A stretch of DNA of 64,000 nucleotides. Origin: Oleidesulfovibrio sp047973035 (GTDB lineage Bacteria > Desulfobacterota > Desulfovibrionia > Desulfovibrionales > Desulfovibrionaceae). Under the pieces are notes generated by a model. That model did not search any database. It saw only the letters and a program-made list of their open reading frames with translations, and was not told the origin of the DNA. Positions within the stretch are counted from its first letter, which is position 1. Each line of letters begins with the position of its first letter. Of this stretch, positions 16,771-26,293 are shown in pieces. The position numbers were made by a program, and so were the translations under genes. The DNA lies in assembly GCF_047973035.1 (NCBI RefSeq), contig NZ_JBKEBF010000037.1:1-64000 (forward strand). The letters are read 5' to 3'.

Positions 16771-17425
16771 CAACAATTCGACTGATCGGCAAATCCCGCC
16801 ACTCCTGAAGCCTGACAAGACGCAACGCCCGAACAAAACTCAAGACAAGCACCGTAGGCCTTTCTGCCCCGTTATAAAAGGAAGGGCAGACCACTCTCTG
16901 CATAAGAAAAACTGCCAAGACCGCGGGCAGCAATTGCATTCTTCATTCCCCACGGACACCGACACCTTTCCCCCCTTGCAGGCTGGCACCCGCCCTCACA
17001 ATAGCGGCTCTTAGTACGCGCCCCTCATTGGCAGGCACGCCTGCTCTTGCACATTACTCAGCCGTAAATATCGCTCAGCGACCCATTCTGTTTTTCCTGC
17101 GACACATGATTTTTTCAACAGGCAGTCATACCATTCCGGACGGCTGGGAGACACTCCCGTGATAATCATATGTGGTTCACTGACTGAGGTCCGGCGACAT
17201 GCTAGGATGTTCCTTCTTTCCGGTGCATGCGTAGTGTTCGCCAGTGCATCCAGCTTGTTGCTCTCTTATTGTTGTCAGCAGCCGCGTGAACAGCCCCGCC
17301 CTGACGGTTTCTGAGCTGACAGAGTCTGCCCTGGCCCGCATTGCCAGCAGCCATAACCACCTGAATGTTTACAACTATCATCGTAACCATTTAACAGACG
17401 TGACGTCAGACAAGCAGGAGTCCGT
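16771..17425. other. Gene-poor region of about 650 bases
   Basis: Open frames here are short, lack ribosome binding sites and overlap in several frames with no family resemblance. No tRNA-like cloverleaf, long dyad or terminator is evident. The promoter of the amidohydrolase gene must lie at the right end, where AGGAG precedes its start. Confidence 0.5.
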
Positions 17426-18763
17426 ATGTCCAGACAAGTTTTTGTTGATGCACATTGCCACCTCTTCAATTTTGTAGATGTCCCCGTCTATGAAACTCTG
17501 AATGGTCAGGCCCGCGTGAATACGCTGAAAAAGTTAGGGGCTGCGCTAGGAGCCAGCACAGTTCTCACGCTGGGATTTCTTCGCAAGGGTGTTGAAAAAC
17601 ACAAGAACATTCTACAATTTTTTGAGCGGCCGCAGGAAGAAAACCTGATTGGTCTGGCAAGAGAGATACAAGCCACCGGCAAAAGCGAGCTTACGGTGCT
17701 GACCCCGCTGGTGATGGACTTTGACTGCGTCCGGCAGGATTGCGGAGAAGACTGCAAGCCCTGCACGGGAAAGCTTTGCCCCATACCGGGTTCGCAGGCA
17801 GACACCGTGCCGGATGACCCCAGCGTTGAAGGCCAGTTCCTCCGCCTCAGGCACGCAGTAGAGCGTGCTCATGAGTTGCACCCGGAAGTTTCAGACAATC
17901 TTCGTGTGCTCCCTTTTTTAGGCCTCGACCTGCGCAAACTCAACCCCGAGGGTAGTACCCTGCTGGAAGATCTGCAGACCTTCTGGCAACAGTACGGTGT
18001 TACCAAGGCCGAGCGTAAACAGGGCTTCAGCTCATTGCAAAGCGGCAAAGCCATGGGCATCAAACTTTACCCTCCCATCGGGTTTAATCCGTACCCCGTT
18101 GAAAATAAGCAAGCCGTCCTTGAATACACACGGTTTTATGAATGGTGCATCGATGAAGGAATTCCGCTGACCGTCCACTGCCAGTCGGGCTCATACAGTG
18201 CCACCCGTAAAAAAAGAGCCGTTGAGGCCGATACGCATGCATCAAACTGGCGCAACATGTTCCGCGACTGGGAACGGGGGTATCTGCACTCCACAAAGGA
18301 CATTAAAGAGTTACGTATTAATTTTGCCCACTTCGGGGGAGAAAAAGGACTTGAAGATATGCTGGACTGGTACAAAAAGGACGGCATTGATACCGGTTCA
18401 TGGACGTATATAATTATCGACATGCTACGCAACTACCCGAACACATATGCAGATCTTTCCGCGTTTGCATGGGCCAGTAATAAAGACGCCGGTAACTTTG
18501 CATCCATGCTGGATAAAGACGCGGAAGGAAAATTCCGCGATGGTCACTATCAGATAAAAGACAAGCTGCTATGGGGATCAGACGTGCCCATGATAGTCAG
18601 TGACAAATCGTATATTGCTGAAAACGGAGCACCAAGCTATCAGCAGCTTTTCAGCCATTTCAGCAATGCAATAGACAAAAGTAAGCGCCTGTCTTCTCCG
18701 CAAAAAAAACAGCTGATTAACTCTATGGTGGAACTCAATCCCTCTCGCTTCATGCTCACATAA
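17426..18763 (+). CDS. Amidohydrolase-family TIM-barrel protein with Cys-rich insert
   Basis: 445 residues. It starts with the metal-binding motif VDAHCH (residues 7-12), later has PLTVHCQSG and INFAHFGGEKG (further His ligands) and LLWGSDVPMIV (Asp ligand). This is the pattern of the amidohydrolase-related family PF04909. Family members are often about 280-350 residues, so this one is long. Residues 101-118 carry five Cys spaced 4-3-2-4, an unusual insertion that could bind zinc or an Fe-S cluster. AGGAG stands eight bases before the ATG. Substrate unknown; decarboxylation or hydrolysis of a carboxylic acid is possible. It converges with the acetyltransferase gene downstream. Confidence 0.75.
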   Translation: MSRQVFVDAHCHLFNFVDVPVYETLNGQARVNTLKKLGAALGASTVLTLGFLRKGVEKHKNILQFFERPQEENLIGLAREIQATGKSELTVLTPLVMDFDCVRQDCGEDCKPCTGKLCPIPGSQADTVPDDPSVEGQFLRLRHAVERAHELHPEVSDNLRVLPFLGLDLRKLNPEGSTLLEDLQTFWQQYGVTKAERKQGFSSLQSGKAMGIKLYPPIGFNPYPVENKQAVLEYTRFYEWCIDEGIPLTVHCQSGSYSATRKKRAVEADTHASNWRNMFRDWERGYLHSTKDIKELRINFAHFGGEKGLEDMLDWYKKDGIDTGSWTYIIIDMLRNYPNTYADLSAFAWASNKDAGNFASMLDKDAEGKFRDGHYQIKDKLLWGSDVPMIVSDKSYIAENGAPSYQQLFSHFSNAIDKSKRLSSPQKKQLINSMVELNPSRFMLT

Positions 18764-18841
18764 TAGCAGTGCAAGGTATCTGGAAATCTGGCTCGGAATA
18801 ATGCCTGCCTTTTCGCATCGTTATTTAACGCAACTAGTTAT

Positions 18842-18869
18842 TAAAAAGCGGGGTGTAACAGCCCCGCTT
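18842..18869 (-). terminator. Terminator of the GNAT gene
   Basis: Stem AAGCGGGG (18846-18853) / CCCCGCTT (18862-18869), T run on the minus strand. It lies between the convergent amidohydrolase and acetyltransferase genes. Confidence 0.85.
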
Positions 18870-18911
18870 CACTCATACGCAAATCAGATTAATAAGTTGC
18901 CAGCATCCCGT

Positions 18912-19370
18912 TTAGTGAGCCTGACTTTTTCCGGCTCCTCCGAGCCGCATCAGAATAACGGTCTGCGGCGGATTCACTTCCGTTGTTTCTTCCCGGGCAA
19001 ACTCCACAAAGCCACAATTGCAGTAAAAGTGATGCGCAGAAGCATTCGGCTGTAACACCCCTACTTCAATCTCTCCGTACTTTTTCTGCATCGCGCTTAT
19101 AAGCTGCGAGCCAATGCCTTTGCCATGCTGCTCCGGCGCTACGAACAAGGCACCGATCATGGGCCCCAACATGGCAATAAATCCCGCAGGGCCGGTTTCA
19201 TTTTCCGCTATCCATATTTCAGCCGCATGCAGATACTGATCGCGCACGATACCATACTGGCGCAGTAATTCCGCTTCGGAAAAAAAGGGATGCCCTACTC
19301 TGGAAGCAGCCAGCCAGATATCCAGCACAGCACTCTGGTCTTCCTGTCTATATGCCCTGATAATTGACAC
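18912..19370 (-). CDS. GNAT-family N-acetyltransferase
   Basis: 152 residues forming one GNAT domain. N-terminal IRAYRQEDQSAVLDIW, the acetyl-CoA-binding motif A IGALFVAPEQHGKGIGSQLI (Q/R-x-x-G-x-G/A pattern), and motif B NASAHHFYCNCGF. It transfers an acetyl group from acetyl-CoA to an unknown amine, perhaps a small molecule or protein N terminus. YiaC/ElaA-like small acetyltransferases have the same size. It is a lone gene with its own terminator. Confidence 0.85.
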   Translation of the reverse strand: MSIIRAYRQEDQSAVLDIWLAASRVGHPFFSEAELLRQYGIVRDQYLHAAEIWIAENETGPAGFIAMLGPMIGALFVAPEQHGKGIGSQLISAMQKKYGEIEVGVLQPNASAHHFYCNCGFVEFAREETTEVNPPQTVILMRLGGAGKSQAH

Positions 19371-19546
19371 AATAATCCTTACAGAAAATTTTCAACAAAA
19401 CACCTCCGTCAGAATAAACCACTTTTTCATCTGCCGGATGTGCTGCATAATATACGAGCTGTCGTTGTGCCAAAACGCGTTGTTGTCAACATCTAAAATC
19501 AATGTATAGTGCGTGCCCACAGCGACACTCTCAACACACAAACACA

Positions 19547-20758
19547 ATGATAGACATCAGAACAGTAACATTACTAAATGCATTAATTTTTCTTATTGCT
19601 GCGTACTTCATGTACATCATGCACGTAAGAAAAAATGCCATTGCCGGTGCACGGTTATGGACTATGGGGTTTTCTTTAGGCTCCGCAGGTATGTTTACCT
19701 TTTTTTTCAGAGGAATATTGCCTGACCTGCTTACAATCACACTTGGCAATGTACTGTTATTTTACACAGAAGCATTGATATACAATGGAACACGTAAGTT
19801 CTTACACGAAAAGCTGATTACAAAAACGCAGTGGTCTGTGATGGCCTTCAGCGTACTATCTATTACAGCTTTCAATATATACTTTACAGAAGTTAACAAC
19901 AACATCGGCATGCGCATTGCTGCCAACAATGCTTTTCTTGCCATTATAGCGTTTTTGTTCTCTTATGGCATTGCATCAAAAAAATGCCTCTCGCCTCGTA
20001 ATGCTCTTGCCATTGCATATGCCATGTACGGAATCATATCTTTTTTGTTTGCCCTGTATGGTTTCTCATTTTTAATGAAAAGCAATGACTTTCTCCAGCT
20101 AGGGCCGGTTACTGCTTTTTTTGTTGTTTCTTACGCGCTGATGACAATCATATTCATCGGCATCATCGTAATGCTTATCAATGACGGTAAGCACGCATGT
20201 CTGAAAAAAGAATCACTCACGGACCCGTTAACCGGAGCAGGAAACAGACGACTGCTGAATACATACACTAAGCATTACATAGCCAGACTGCAACGCATGG
20301 GCGAACCTCTGGTAATTCTTCTGCTTGATATCGACAGATTTAAATCCATCAACGACAACTACGGTCATGACGCAGGCGATGCAGTTCTGCAACATTTCTG
20401 CAATATCGTCAGCACAGAGTTACGATGTATGGACAGACTCTTCCGGTACGGAGGAGAAGAATTTGTCGCCTTACTGCAGCCCGCCGGCAGCCATGCTGCG
20501 CAGGTTGCGGCAGAACGTATCAGAGAGGCAGTAGAAGCGTCACAGGCAAAGTACGGCGACACTCCGATTCCTCTCACCGTGAGCATCGGTATTGCTAACG
20601 TAATGGCTGACGAACCTGACCTGTCGATGGCGCTGGTAAGAGCAGACAAAGCACTATACCGCGCAAAACAAACCGGCAGGAACAAGGTGGAAAGCAACTA
20701 CCTTCCCAGTGCGTCATCATCTGCTGCCGGTACATCTCCAGATTCCCCGCAGCAATAA
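19547..20758 (+). CDS. Membrane diguanylate cyclase (GGDEF) with I-site
   Basis: 403 residues from ATG 19547; an upstream ATG at 19502 would add 15 residues, and neither has a clear ribosome binding site. The first 220 residues hold about seven hydrophobic helices, so the sensor is in the membrane. The GGDEF domain follows: DPLTGAGNRRLL, LLDIDRFKSINDNYGHDAGD, then RYGGEEFVALL with an active GGEEF signature near residue 300. RCMD lies five residues before it, the RxxD inhibitory site for c-di-GMP feedback. The enzyme should therefore make c-di-GMP and be product-inhibited. An HD-GYP protein at 32.3-33.7 kb could degrade it. The membrane sensor's ligand is unknown. Confidence 0.9.
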   Translation: MIDIRTVTLLNALIFLIAAYFMYIMHVRKNAIAGARLWTMGFSLGSAGMFTFFFRGILPDLLTITLGNVLLFYTEALIYNGTRKFLHEKLITKTQWSVMAFSVLSITAFNIYFTEVNNNIGMRIAANNAFLAIIAFLFSYGIASKKCLSPRNALAIAYAMYGIISFLFALYGFSFLMKSNDFLQLGPVTAFFVVSYALMTIIFIGIIVMLINDGKHACLKKESLTDPLTGAGNRRLLNTYTKHYIARLQRMGEPLVILLLDIDRFKSINDNYGHDAGDAVLQHFCNIVSTELRCMDRLFRYGGEEFVALLQPAGSHAAQVAAERIREAVEASQAKYGDTPIPLTVSIGIANVMADEPDLSMALVRADKALYRAKQTGRNKVESNYLPSASSSAAGTSPDSPQQ

Positions 20759-20836
20759 TCAAGGCCGCAACGCACATCCCGCAGCAGCAACCGGAACTCT
20801 CTCCTGCTGTGCTCATACAAGGCGGGCATCCCGAAC

Positions 20837-21424
20837 TCACGGGGCCGCCGCAACTCTTTCCAGCCGTTCGCTAACCCGCTTTATCCAGATATTGCAGCCA
20901 TGCTTGTCATAGTTCTGAGATAACGGATTCATAAAGCCATGCCCGAACGGTACCGTTTGGCACGTCACGCCGGAGTAAGCTCGAAGCTTTGAAATCAAAG
21001 CCTGCACATCAAAATGCGGTTCATACTCCGGAAAGATCAGCTCCGCCTGACAACTGAAGACACTACGGGCTGACTCAGCAACGATATTGCGGATCGAAGA
21101 GCCATAAAAGCACATTGCGCCGCCGATGTTCGCCGCGGTGCTGCAGCCCAGAGCTGACCAGACAGCTCCGGCTCCGGCACTGAACCCTAAAAGAAACACC
21201 TTTTCATCCGCGGGCAGAGCCTGCTCTACTCTGCGCGCATATTCCAGATGCCCGCAGCGCTCCGTGAATGCAGCATAAGCTTGCCGCTCCGACCCAAAGC
21301 ACGGATTTTTGCCGTCATACGGGTCCACCACAAGCACGTTACCGCAGACAGGCCCAAGTGCTTTACCCAGCGCATCCACATGCCGTGTTCTTCCCCATAT
21401 TTCTGTCACTATAATCAGTTGCAC
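20837..21424 (-). CDS. Dienelactone-hydrolase-like alpha/beta hydrolase
   Basis: 195 residues from GTG 21424, chosen because CAGGA lies six to seven bases upstream; a TTG at 21448 would add eight residues. Compact alpha/beta hydrolase with TEIWGRT at the first strand, nucleophile elbow LLGFSAGAGAVW, an acidic FPEYEPHFDV, and His in VPFGHGFMNP. The layout of a short fold with a late F-x-H/GHGF motif recalls the dienelactone hydrolase family, although the usual Cys nucleophile is Ser here. Substrate unknown, probably a small ester. It has no signal peptide. It is divergent from the lipase gene. Confidence 0.7.
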   Translation of the reverse strand: MQLIIVTEIWGRTRHVDALGKALGPVCGNVLVVDPYDGKNPCFGSERQAYAAFTERCGHLEYARRVEQALPADEKVFLLGFSAGAGAVWSALGCSTAANIGGAMCFYGSSIRNIVAESARSVFSCQAELIFPEYEPHFDVQALISKLRAYSGVTCQTVPFGHGFMNPLSQNYDKHGCNIWIKRVSERLERVAAAP

Positions 21425-21644
21425 GGTACATCCTGTACAATCGGGCAAAACGGTTTACCGCAAGATTGCTTCAAATAATATTTGTCTGTCATCAGATTAT
21501 CAGACTTTTGCAAATCTACCCATAACATACTGCATTTTCAGGAATAGTTACTAGATGAAAAAGCGGTAATAATAGCCTGCACAGCAGCCAACCGGCAGAA
21601 TATATAAAATTCTATACAGACAGAGATGTCTGACTGGAGGCTGC

Positions 21645-22682
21645 ATGACAACATTTTTTCATGACGAACAACTCGTTTCTGCCCTGCCTGTAAACCGGGC
21701 TGCATACTCGGACAGAACAGCATGGCTGATGGCTGAAATATCGCGACTGATATATGAGCCGCTGCCGGGAGAAGTCACCGTTGAAGAGTACGTAGAGGAG
21801 CTGCGTCAGGCAATCAAGGAGGGACGCCACGAAAACCTGCTTGAGGGGCTGGTGTCCAAATGCTTTGAAACTCACCGTAAAGACTGTTCTCTTGTGGAAC
21901 GCGAACTGAGCAACGCTAATTTTGAACTGCTGGACACTTTCATCGAAGGAGATACGGAAGCCCTGCTGGCTAAAATGACCCAACAGGGCGCACGGCCATT
22001 TCTTGTTCTGGCCTTCAGAGGAACATCATCCAAAAAGGATCTGATGACCGACATGCAGGCAACACTGGTAGCCGCTCCCGGAGAAGGCAAAGTCCATAAG
22101 GGATTCCTGCAGGCATTCAAGGCCGTGGAGACAAAGCTGAGGCAGGCGCTGGCCCCGTACAGCGACATGCCGTTGTATATCACCGGCCACTCCCTTGGCG
22201 GTGCGCTGGCAATTGTTGCCACAAAATATCTTGGCTCGGACAGTACAGGCGCTACGTACACCTTCGGTGCGCCCCGCGTTGCGGATGATGCTTTTTACAA
22301 GTCCATAAAAACACCAATCTACCGCGTGGTAAATGCCTCCGATGCCGTACCGCGGCTTCCTTTCGGGGCCGGCTTTAACTTTACACTTGCCGCAATGCGC
22401 TGGATACCTGTGGTGGGGTACAGAGCTTCGGAATGGCTCAGACGGTTTCAGGGGTACACCCACGAAGGCAATCTGGTCTTCATGAACGCGCCGGAAAACG
22501 AACTGGACGACCGGGGCTATCCGTATAAAGGATTGCAGGTTTCCAAAAGCCCCAGCTACATAGTGCGGTCACAAGTGGTCGTACCGCGCCTTATCAGCAC
22601 CGGCTGGAAATCCGCCCTCGCCGACCACCAGATATCTGAATACTGTGCAAAGCTGTATGCAAATGCCTTGCGCCGGATGTAG
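21645..22682 (+). CDS. Class 3 lipase-fold hydrolase
   Basis: 345 residues. The class 3 lipase core is clear: FLVLAFRGTSSKKDLMTDM near residues 125-143, nucleophile motif ITGHSLGGALAIV near 180, TYTFGAPRVAD near 205, and NASDAVPRLPF (Asp) near 225, with His likely in the later GYTHEGNL. The N-terminal 110 residues are an extra helical part not typical of fungal class 3 lipases. No signal peptide, so a cytoplasmic or membrane-associated lipase or esterase is likely. CTGGAGG precedes the ATG. Substrate unknown. Confidence 0.85.
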   Translation: MTTFFHDEQLVSALPVNRAAYSDRTAWLMAEISRLIYEPLPGEVTVEEYVEELRQAIKEGRHENLLEGLVSKCFETHRKDCSLVERELSNANFELLDTFIEGDTEALLAKMTQQGARPFLVLAFRGTSSKKDLMTDMQATLVAAPGEGKVHKGFLQAFKAVETKLRQALAPYSDMPLYITGHSLGGALAIVATKYLGSDSTGATYTFGAPRVADDAFYKSIKTPIYRVVNASDAVPRLPFGAGFNFTLAAMRWIPVVGYRASEWLRRFQGYTHEGNLVFMNAPENELDDRGYPYKGLQVSKSPSYIVRSQVVVPRLISTGWKSALADHQISEYCAKLYANALRRM

Positions 22683-22705
22683 ATAACAATCGCCTGCCCT
22701 TCAAC

Positions 22706-22733
22706 AAAAAGGGCCGGACACAACGTCCGGCCC
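22706..22733 (-). terminator. Terminator between lipase and GFA genes
   Basis: Stem GGGCCGGAC (22711-22719) / GTCCGGCCC (22725-22733); the A run at 22706-22710 gives a T tract for minus-strand transcription. It lies about 105 bases past the GFA stop and 25 past the lipase stop. Confidence 0.75.
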
Positions 22734-22836
22734 GCTCGAATGCAACACAGAAAAAGCAACACCCCTATTTATAACCAAGCTCCATCGCTGCCAATGTGGT
22801 GACGATAACATCAGACACCTGCGATAAATAAGCAGG

Positions 22837-23250
22837 TTATGCGCCCTCTTGCACGGGTAGCTCTTCAAACGAGCCCACGTCTTCCAGACGATCGTCCCAG
22901 TTGGCTTTGCGGGAACAAAAAATATGACCCTGCGGCCGTAGAGGCACATCCGTATCAAGGCTTCCTGCAGGAACAACAAGCAGCGTTCCATCCATCTGAA
23001 TATTAGGCAGCGCAGACCCGCACTCTGTACAGAAGCTTTTTATATGGCCTTCTGATTTATAATTAAATGTCTTTACCAAAGATTCGCCGCTGAGCCACTG
23101 CAAAGAGGCCGTGCTGGAAAAAAGGTTCGCAGCGTGCGCAGAGCCTGTATCTTTACGGCACCTTTCACAGTGACAAAGATAAAATTGCTCAAAACTACCT
23201 GTCACCTCAAACGTTACAGCCCCGCAAAGACAAGATCCTGAGTGCTTCAT
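22837..23250 (-). CDS. GFA/CENP-V domain zinc protein
   Basis: 137 residues. Cys pattern SCLCGAVTF (residues 6-14), CHCERCRKDTG (25-35) and FCTECGS (73-79) is that of the glutathione-dependent formaldehyde-activating (GFA) / CENP-V fold, which binds two zinc ions through these cysteines. True Gfa enzyme activity is disputed in the family and not assumed here. Small soluble cytoplasmic protein; possible role in carbonyl or thiol chemistry. Monocistronic. Confidence 0.85.
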   Translation of the reverse strand: MKHSGSCLCGAVTFEVTGSFEQFYLCHCERCRKDTGSAHAANLFSSTASLQWLSGESLVKTFNYKSEGHIKSFCTECGSALPNIQMDGTLLVVPAGSLDTDVPLRPQGHIFCSRKANWDDRLEDVGSFEELPVQEGA

Positions 23251-23478
23251 ATAACCTCCCGCAGAAAGATGTCATAAGACAGTGAACAGAACAAATGCCA
23301 TACGGCAACGACAATCTGCAACTACACAAGCCTGCGGGACGTTTTTTTACCAAAAGACACCGGCGCAGGATTATCGCCACAATCGCCTGAAGCGCAGAGC
23401 GTATATATGGAACTTCGCGTCCGTGCTCATATCAGGGCTAACCGCGCAACTTCCGAAGTCGAAATACCCTCGGGCGCT

Positions 23479-24636
23479 TTACTCCGGAACCTGTTGCGCC
23501 GCGGCCCTTTTACACCTGCTGAATTCAAAACTCAGCAGGATACCGGCAATAACAGCTGTAGCAGGCGCCACCATAAGCAGACCGATGCTGCCGATGAGCA
23601 CCCTGAAGATTTCAGCCGCGACAAGTTTCATATTCAGAATACGGGCTACACTGGTTTCCTGCGCCACAAAAACCATAAGCATAGTCAGATAACCGCCGGA
23701 ATATGCCAGCAACAATGTTGTAGACATGGTGCCAATAACCATGCGCCCGATAGTAATGCCCGACCGGATCAACTCCCGCACACAGATATCAGGCCGTTTC
23801 TGCTTTATCTCATGCATGGACGCGCTTACATCCATGGCAATGTCCATGGCTGCGCCCGAAGCGCCCAGAAGCACGGCGGAATAAAAAATATGCTGAAAAT
23901 CCAGACCATACGCCCCCTGTACCAGCAGCGTGGTCGAAAAAGGAGTAGTCATACCCAGCAGGTTGAATTTGTCCCCGAAATACAAAGTAAGCAGCAGGGT
24001 TACCGCCATACCGCACACAGTACCCAGAAACGCGGCAATCCCCTGCCTTGTCACGCCCGCTACGGTTATGATGATAGCCAGCGACAGCATCACCAGCACT
24101 GCAAGGCTTAGCGGCAACGGTGCAGCGCCGTTCAGCAGATTGGGAATATAAAAATACCAGAGAACCCCGAGAGAGGCGACAAACGAGACAAGCGCCTTTA
24201 AACCGATCATGCGGGCATACAGGACAAGCCCCAGCGCAAACACGGCAAACAGCCCCAGCTCCCAGTTCTGCCTGAATGTGTTTATCGTACGGGCATCAAG
24301 AATGCTGCCATCCGCAATCTGAACCGCAAGCAGTATATGATCTCCGGGAACATAGATTTCATCCATGTCCAGCTGGCCGTTCAGGTAATTCTTGGCCTGT
24401 ACTGTTGTTCCCTTCCACCTGCCGCCGTCAATGATGACGGAAAGCCTCTGCGGTCCGACAGCGCCTGCACCGGACTGGAGCACTTCGCTGTTATCTGCGG
24501 CAAGTACCGTGGCTGTTACTTCATGTACATTTTCATCCTTGGGGCTTGATAAAAACGAATGTCCGGCAAGATACAGTCCGGCCAGCAGCACAAGCACAGC
24601 AGCCAGTTCAAGAAGCATTTTTACAGAGCTTCGCAT
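23479..24636 (-). CDS. YibE/F-family membrane protein
   Basis: 385 residues from ATG 24636 (GGAGacct just upstream). An N-terminal helix and a roughly 90-residue extracytoplasmic domain (VTATVLAAD, GRWKGTTVQAKNYLNGQLD, VPGDHILLAV) are followed by eight or so helices containing GMTTPFSTTLL and LLGASGAAMDIAMDVSASMHE. This A-M-D-x-A-M-D-V-S-A-S motif is the hallmark of YibE/F proteins (PF07907). Their role is not established; a transport function is usually guessed. The gene lies 64 bases downstream of alkaline phosphatase on the same strand, with a GC-rich hairpin in between, so the two may be partly cotranscribed. Confidence 0.88.
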   Translation of the reverse strand: MRSSVKMLLELAAVLVLLAGLYLAGHSFLSSPKDENVHEVTATVLAADNSEVLQSGAGAVGPQRLSVIIDGGRWKGTTVQAKNYLNGQLDMDEIYVPGDHILLAVQIADGSILDARTINTFRQNWELGLFAVFALGLVLYARMIGLKALVSFVASLGVLWYFYIPNLLNGAAPLPLSLAVLVMLSLAIIITVAGVTRQGIAAFLGTVCGMAVTLLLTLYFGDKFNLLGMTTPFSTTLLVQGAYGLDFQHIFYSAVLLGASGAAMDIAMDVSASMHEIKQKRPDICVRELIRSGITIGRMVIGTMSTTLLLAYSGGYLTMLMVFVAQETSVARILNMKLVAAEIFRVLIGSIGLLMVAPATAVIAGILLSFEFSRCKRAAAQQVPE

Positions 24637-24661
24637 CAGGTCTCCGGCAAAAAGAACAGGA

Positions 24662-24687
24662 GGCGGCACATGCCGCCCCCCTTTTTT
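24662..24687. terminator. Terminator-like hairpin between phoA-like and YibE/F genes
   Basis: Stem GGCGGCA (24662-24668) / TGCCGCC (24671-24677), extended by G-C pairs. A T run follows on the plus strand (24682-24687), whereas the minus strand, where the genes lie, has only a T-rich stretch further on. It may attenuate rather than stop read-through. Confidence 0.4.
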
Positions 24688-24700
24688 GAGTCAGAAGAGG

Positions 24701-26293
24701 TTAGTTTTTACCAAAAACATTCTGCGTTTTTCCGTAAGGAATTTCAGAATATTTCTTGGATGGTCCGGTGGTATCACCCAGCAGAGCTGCAGAGGGAGCA
24801 CGCTCGAAGGGAGACAGTTCCACACCAAGCACCTTGGCCATGATTCTGGGAATGTCAGTGTTATCCTTGAATCCGGCAAACTCATCCGCCTCTTCACCTG
24901 TAGCGGACAAAGCGATAACGGAAGAGGTGTGCACATAGGATGTCCAGCCGATGCGGGCACGCTCTGACACCACGTGGGATACGGCAATCATAGTGGGCGT
25001 ATAAGCATAGCCGTACGTGGTCTGCTGGTCTTCGGGCAGGGTCTGGTTCTTATCTTCCACTGCCATGGCTGACGTAATAATCTTAAGTTCGCGTGCGTTC
25101 AGGTCGGACAGGCCGAAGTTTTCCGCAATGTAGGCAAGATAAGCCTGCTGGCGCTTTGCCACATCAGGAATTTCTGCAACCATTTCGGGATATACGTACA
25201 TCAGCACGTCTTCGGCAGATGCCTTTACCTTGAAGAGTTCTTTCAGCTTCAGGAAGTAGCCTTTGGAATCAAGGCTCAGGCCCATTGCCATACCGCCGGT
25301 TTCGTGGTCGGCAGCAACAACGATCAGGGTGTCCTCTGGGTGTTTGTTGTAAAAGTCGTATGCTTTGGCAATAGCTTCGTCAAAAGCAACGGTATCCCAG
25401 ATGGTGCCGGCTGCATCGTTACAGTGAGCAGCGTAGTCAATACGGCCGCCTTCAACCATCATGAAGAAAGGCTTACCCTGCGCTTCCAGCACTTCGATGC
25501 CTTTTTCGGTCAGCTCTGCCAGAGCGGGCATGGCGTTTACGGTTTCTTTGCTGTTACGGCGGTCAATTTCCATACCCAGCGCGCTGGAAGAAAGAGCAGC
25601 CAGCACTTTGTCACCCTTTTTAGGCTGGTAGGCACGGAAGGTATCACGGCTGTTTTCACCTACAAACGTGGTGTAGCCTTTGGCTTTGAACTCTGCCACC
25701 AGATCGCGGTCATCTTTACGCTTGGATTTCAAACCGTCGGCATTGTTCTTTGCTACAAAATTACGATAGCCGCCGCCTGCAAAGTATTCAAAGCCGGAGT
25801 TCAGCTGGTCGACAGCAATTTCGTTTTCGTTGCCGCGATGCACGTTATGCGCAGAAAAAGAAGCGGGGGTAGCATGGGTGATACGGGTAGTGGTGGCAAT
25901 GCCTACAGCATAACCGGCATCGCGGGCAGCTTCGGCAATGGTCTTAACGTCTGTACCGTCGGGCAGCTTTGAAACCATATCGTTGGTTGTTTTAAAGCCG
26001 GTGGCAAGCGCAGTGCCGCCTGCTGCCGAGTCGGTAATCATGGTGTTTGCAGAGTGCGTGGTCACCAGTGCGGAAATGGGGAAGCTGTTCATTACCAGAC
26101 GAGCTTCGGGGTTGCCGGTCTCAATCTTATAAAAATATTGTGCGACCTGACGCTGCACAGGGCCCATACCATCGCCGATGAAGTAGAACACATACTTGGG
26201 TGTGCCCGCAAAAGCGGCAGTGGCAGCCAGCAGAATAGCCGCGGACAGCAACAGTGTACCGATAGCCTTGGAACTGTTTTTGATTCGTTTCAT
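24701..26293 (-). CDS. phoA: Alkaline phosphatase (PhoA family)
   Basis: 530 residues with a Sec signal peptide (GTLLLSAAILLAATAAFAG). Alkaline phosphatase motifs are FYFIGDGMGP (metal ligand Asp), catalytic Ser in TDSAAGGTALATG, ITHATPASFSAH, EGGRIDYAAHCND (metal site) and VVAADHETGGMAMG (His/Asp). It hydrolyses phosphomonoesters in the periplasm with Zn/Mg. Length exceeds E. coli PhoA (about 471) because of an insertion before the C terminus. AAGGA precedes ATG 26293. Regulation by phosphate limitation is likely from family knowledge, but I see no convincing PHO box directly upstream. It is followed by the YibE/F gene. Confidence 0.93.
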   Translation of the reverse strand: MKRIKNSSKAIGTLLLSAAILLAATAAFAGTPKYVFYFIGDGMGPVQRQVAQYFYKIETGNPEARLVMNSFPISALVTTHSANTMITDSAAGGTALATGFKTTNDMVSKLPDGTDVKTIAEAARDAGYAVGIATTTRITHATPASFSAHNVHRGNENEIAVDQLNSGFEYFAGGGYRNFVAKNNADGLKSKRKDDRDLVAEFKAKGYTTFVGENSRDTFRAYQPKKGDKVLAALSSSALGMEIDRRNSKETVNAMPALAELTEKGIEVLEAQGKPFFMMVEGGRIDYAAHCNDAAGTIWDTVAFDEAIAKAYDFYNKHPEDTLIVVAADHETGGMAMGLSLDSKGYFLKLKELFKVKASAEDVLMYVYPEMVAEIPDVAKRQQAYLAYIAENFGLSDLNARELKIITSAMAVEDKNQTLPEDQQTTYGYAYTPTMIAVSHVVSERARIGWTSYVHTSSVIALSATGEEADEFAGFKDNTDIPRIMAKVLGVELSPFERAPSAALLGDTTGPSKKYSEIPYGKTQNVFGKN

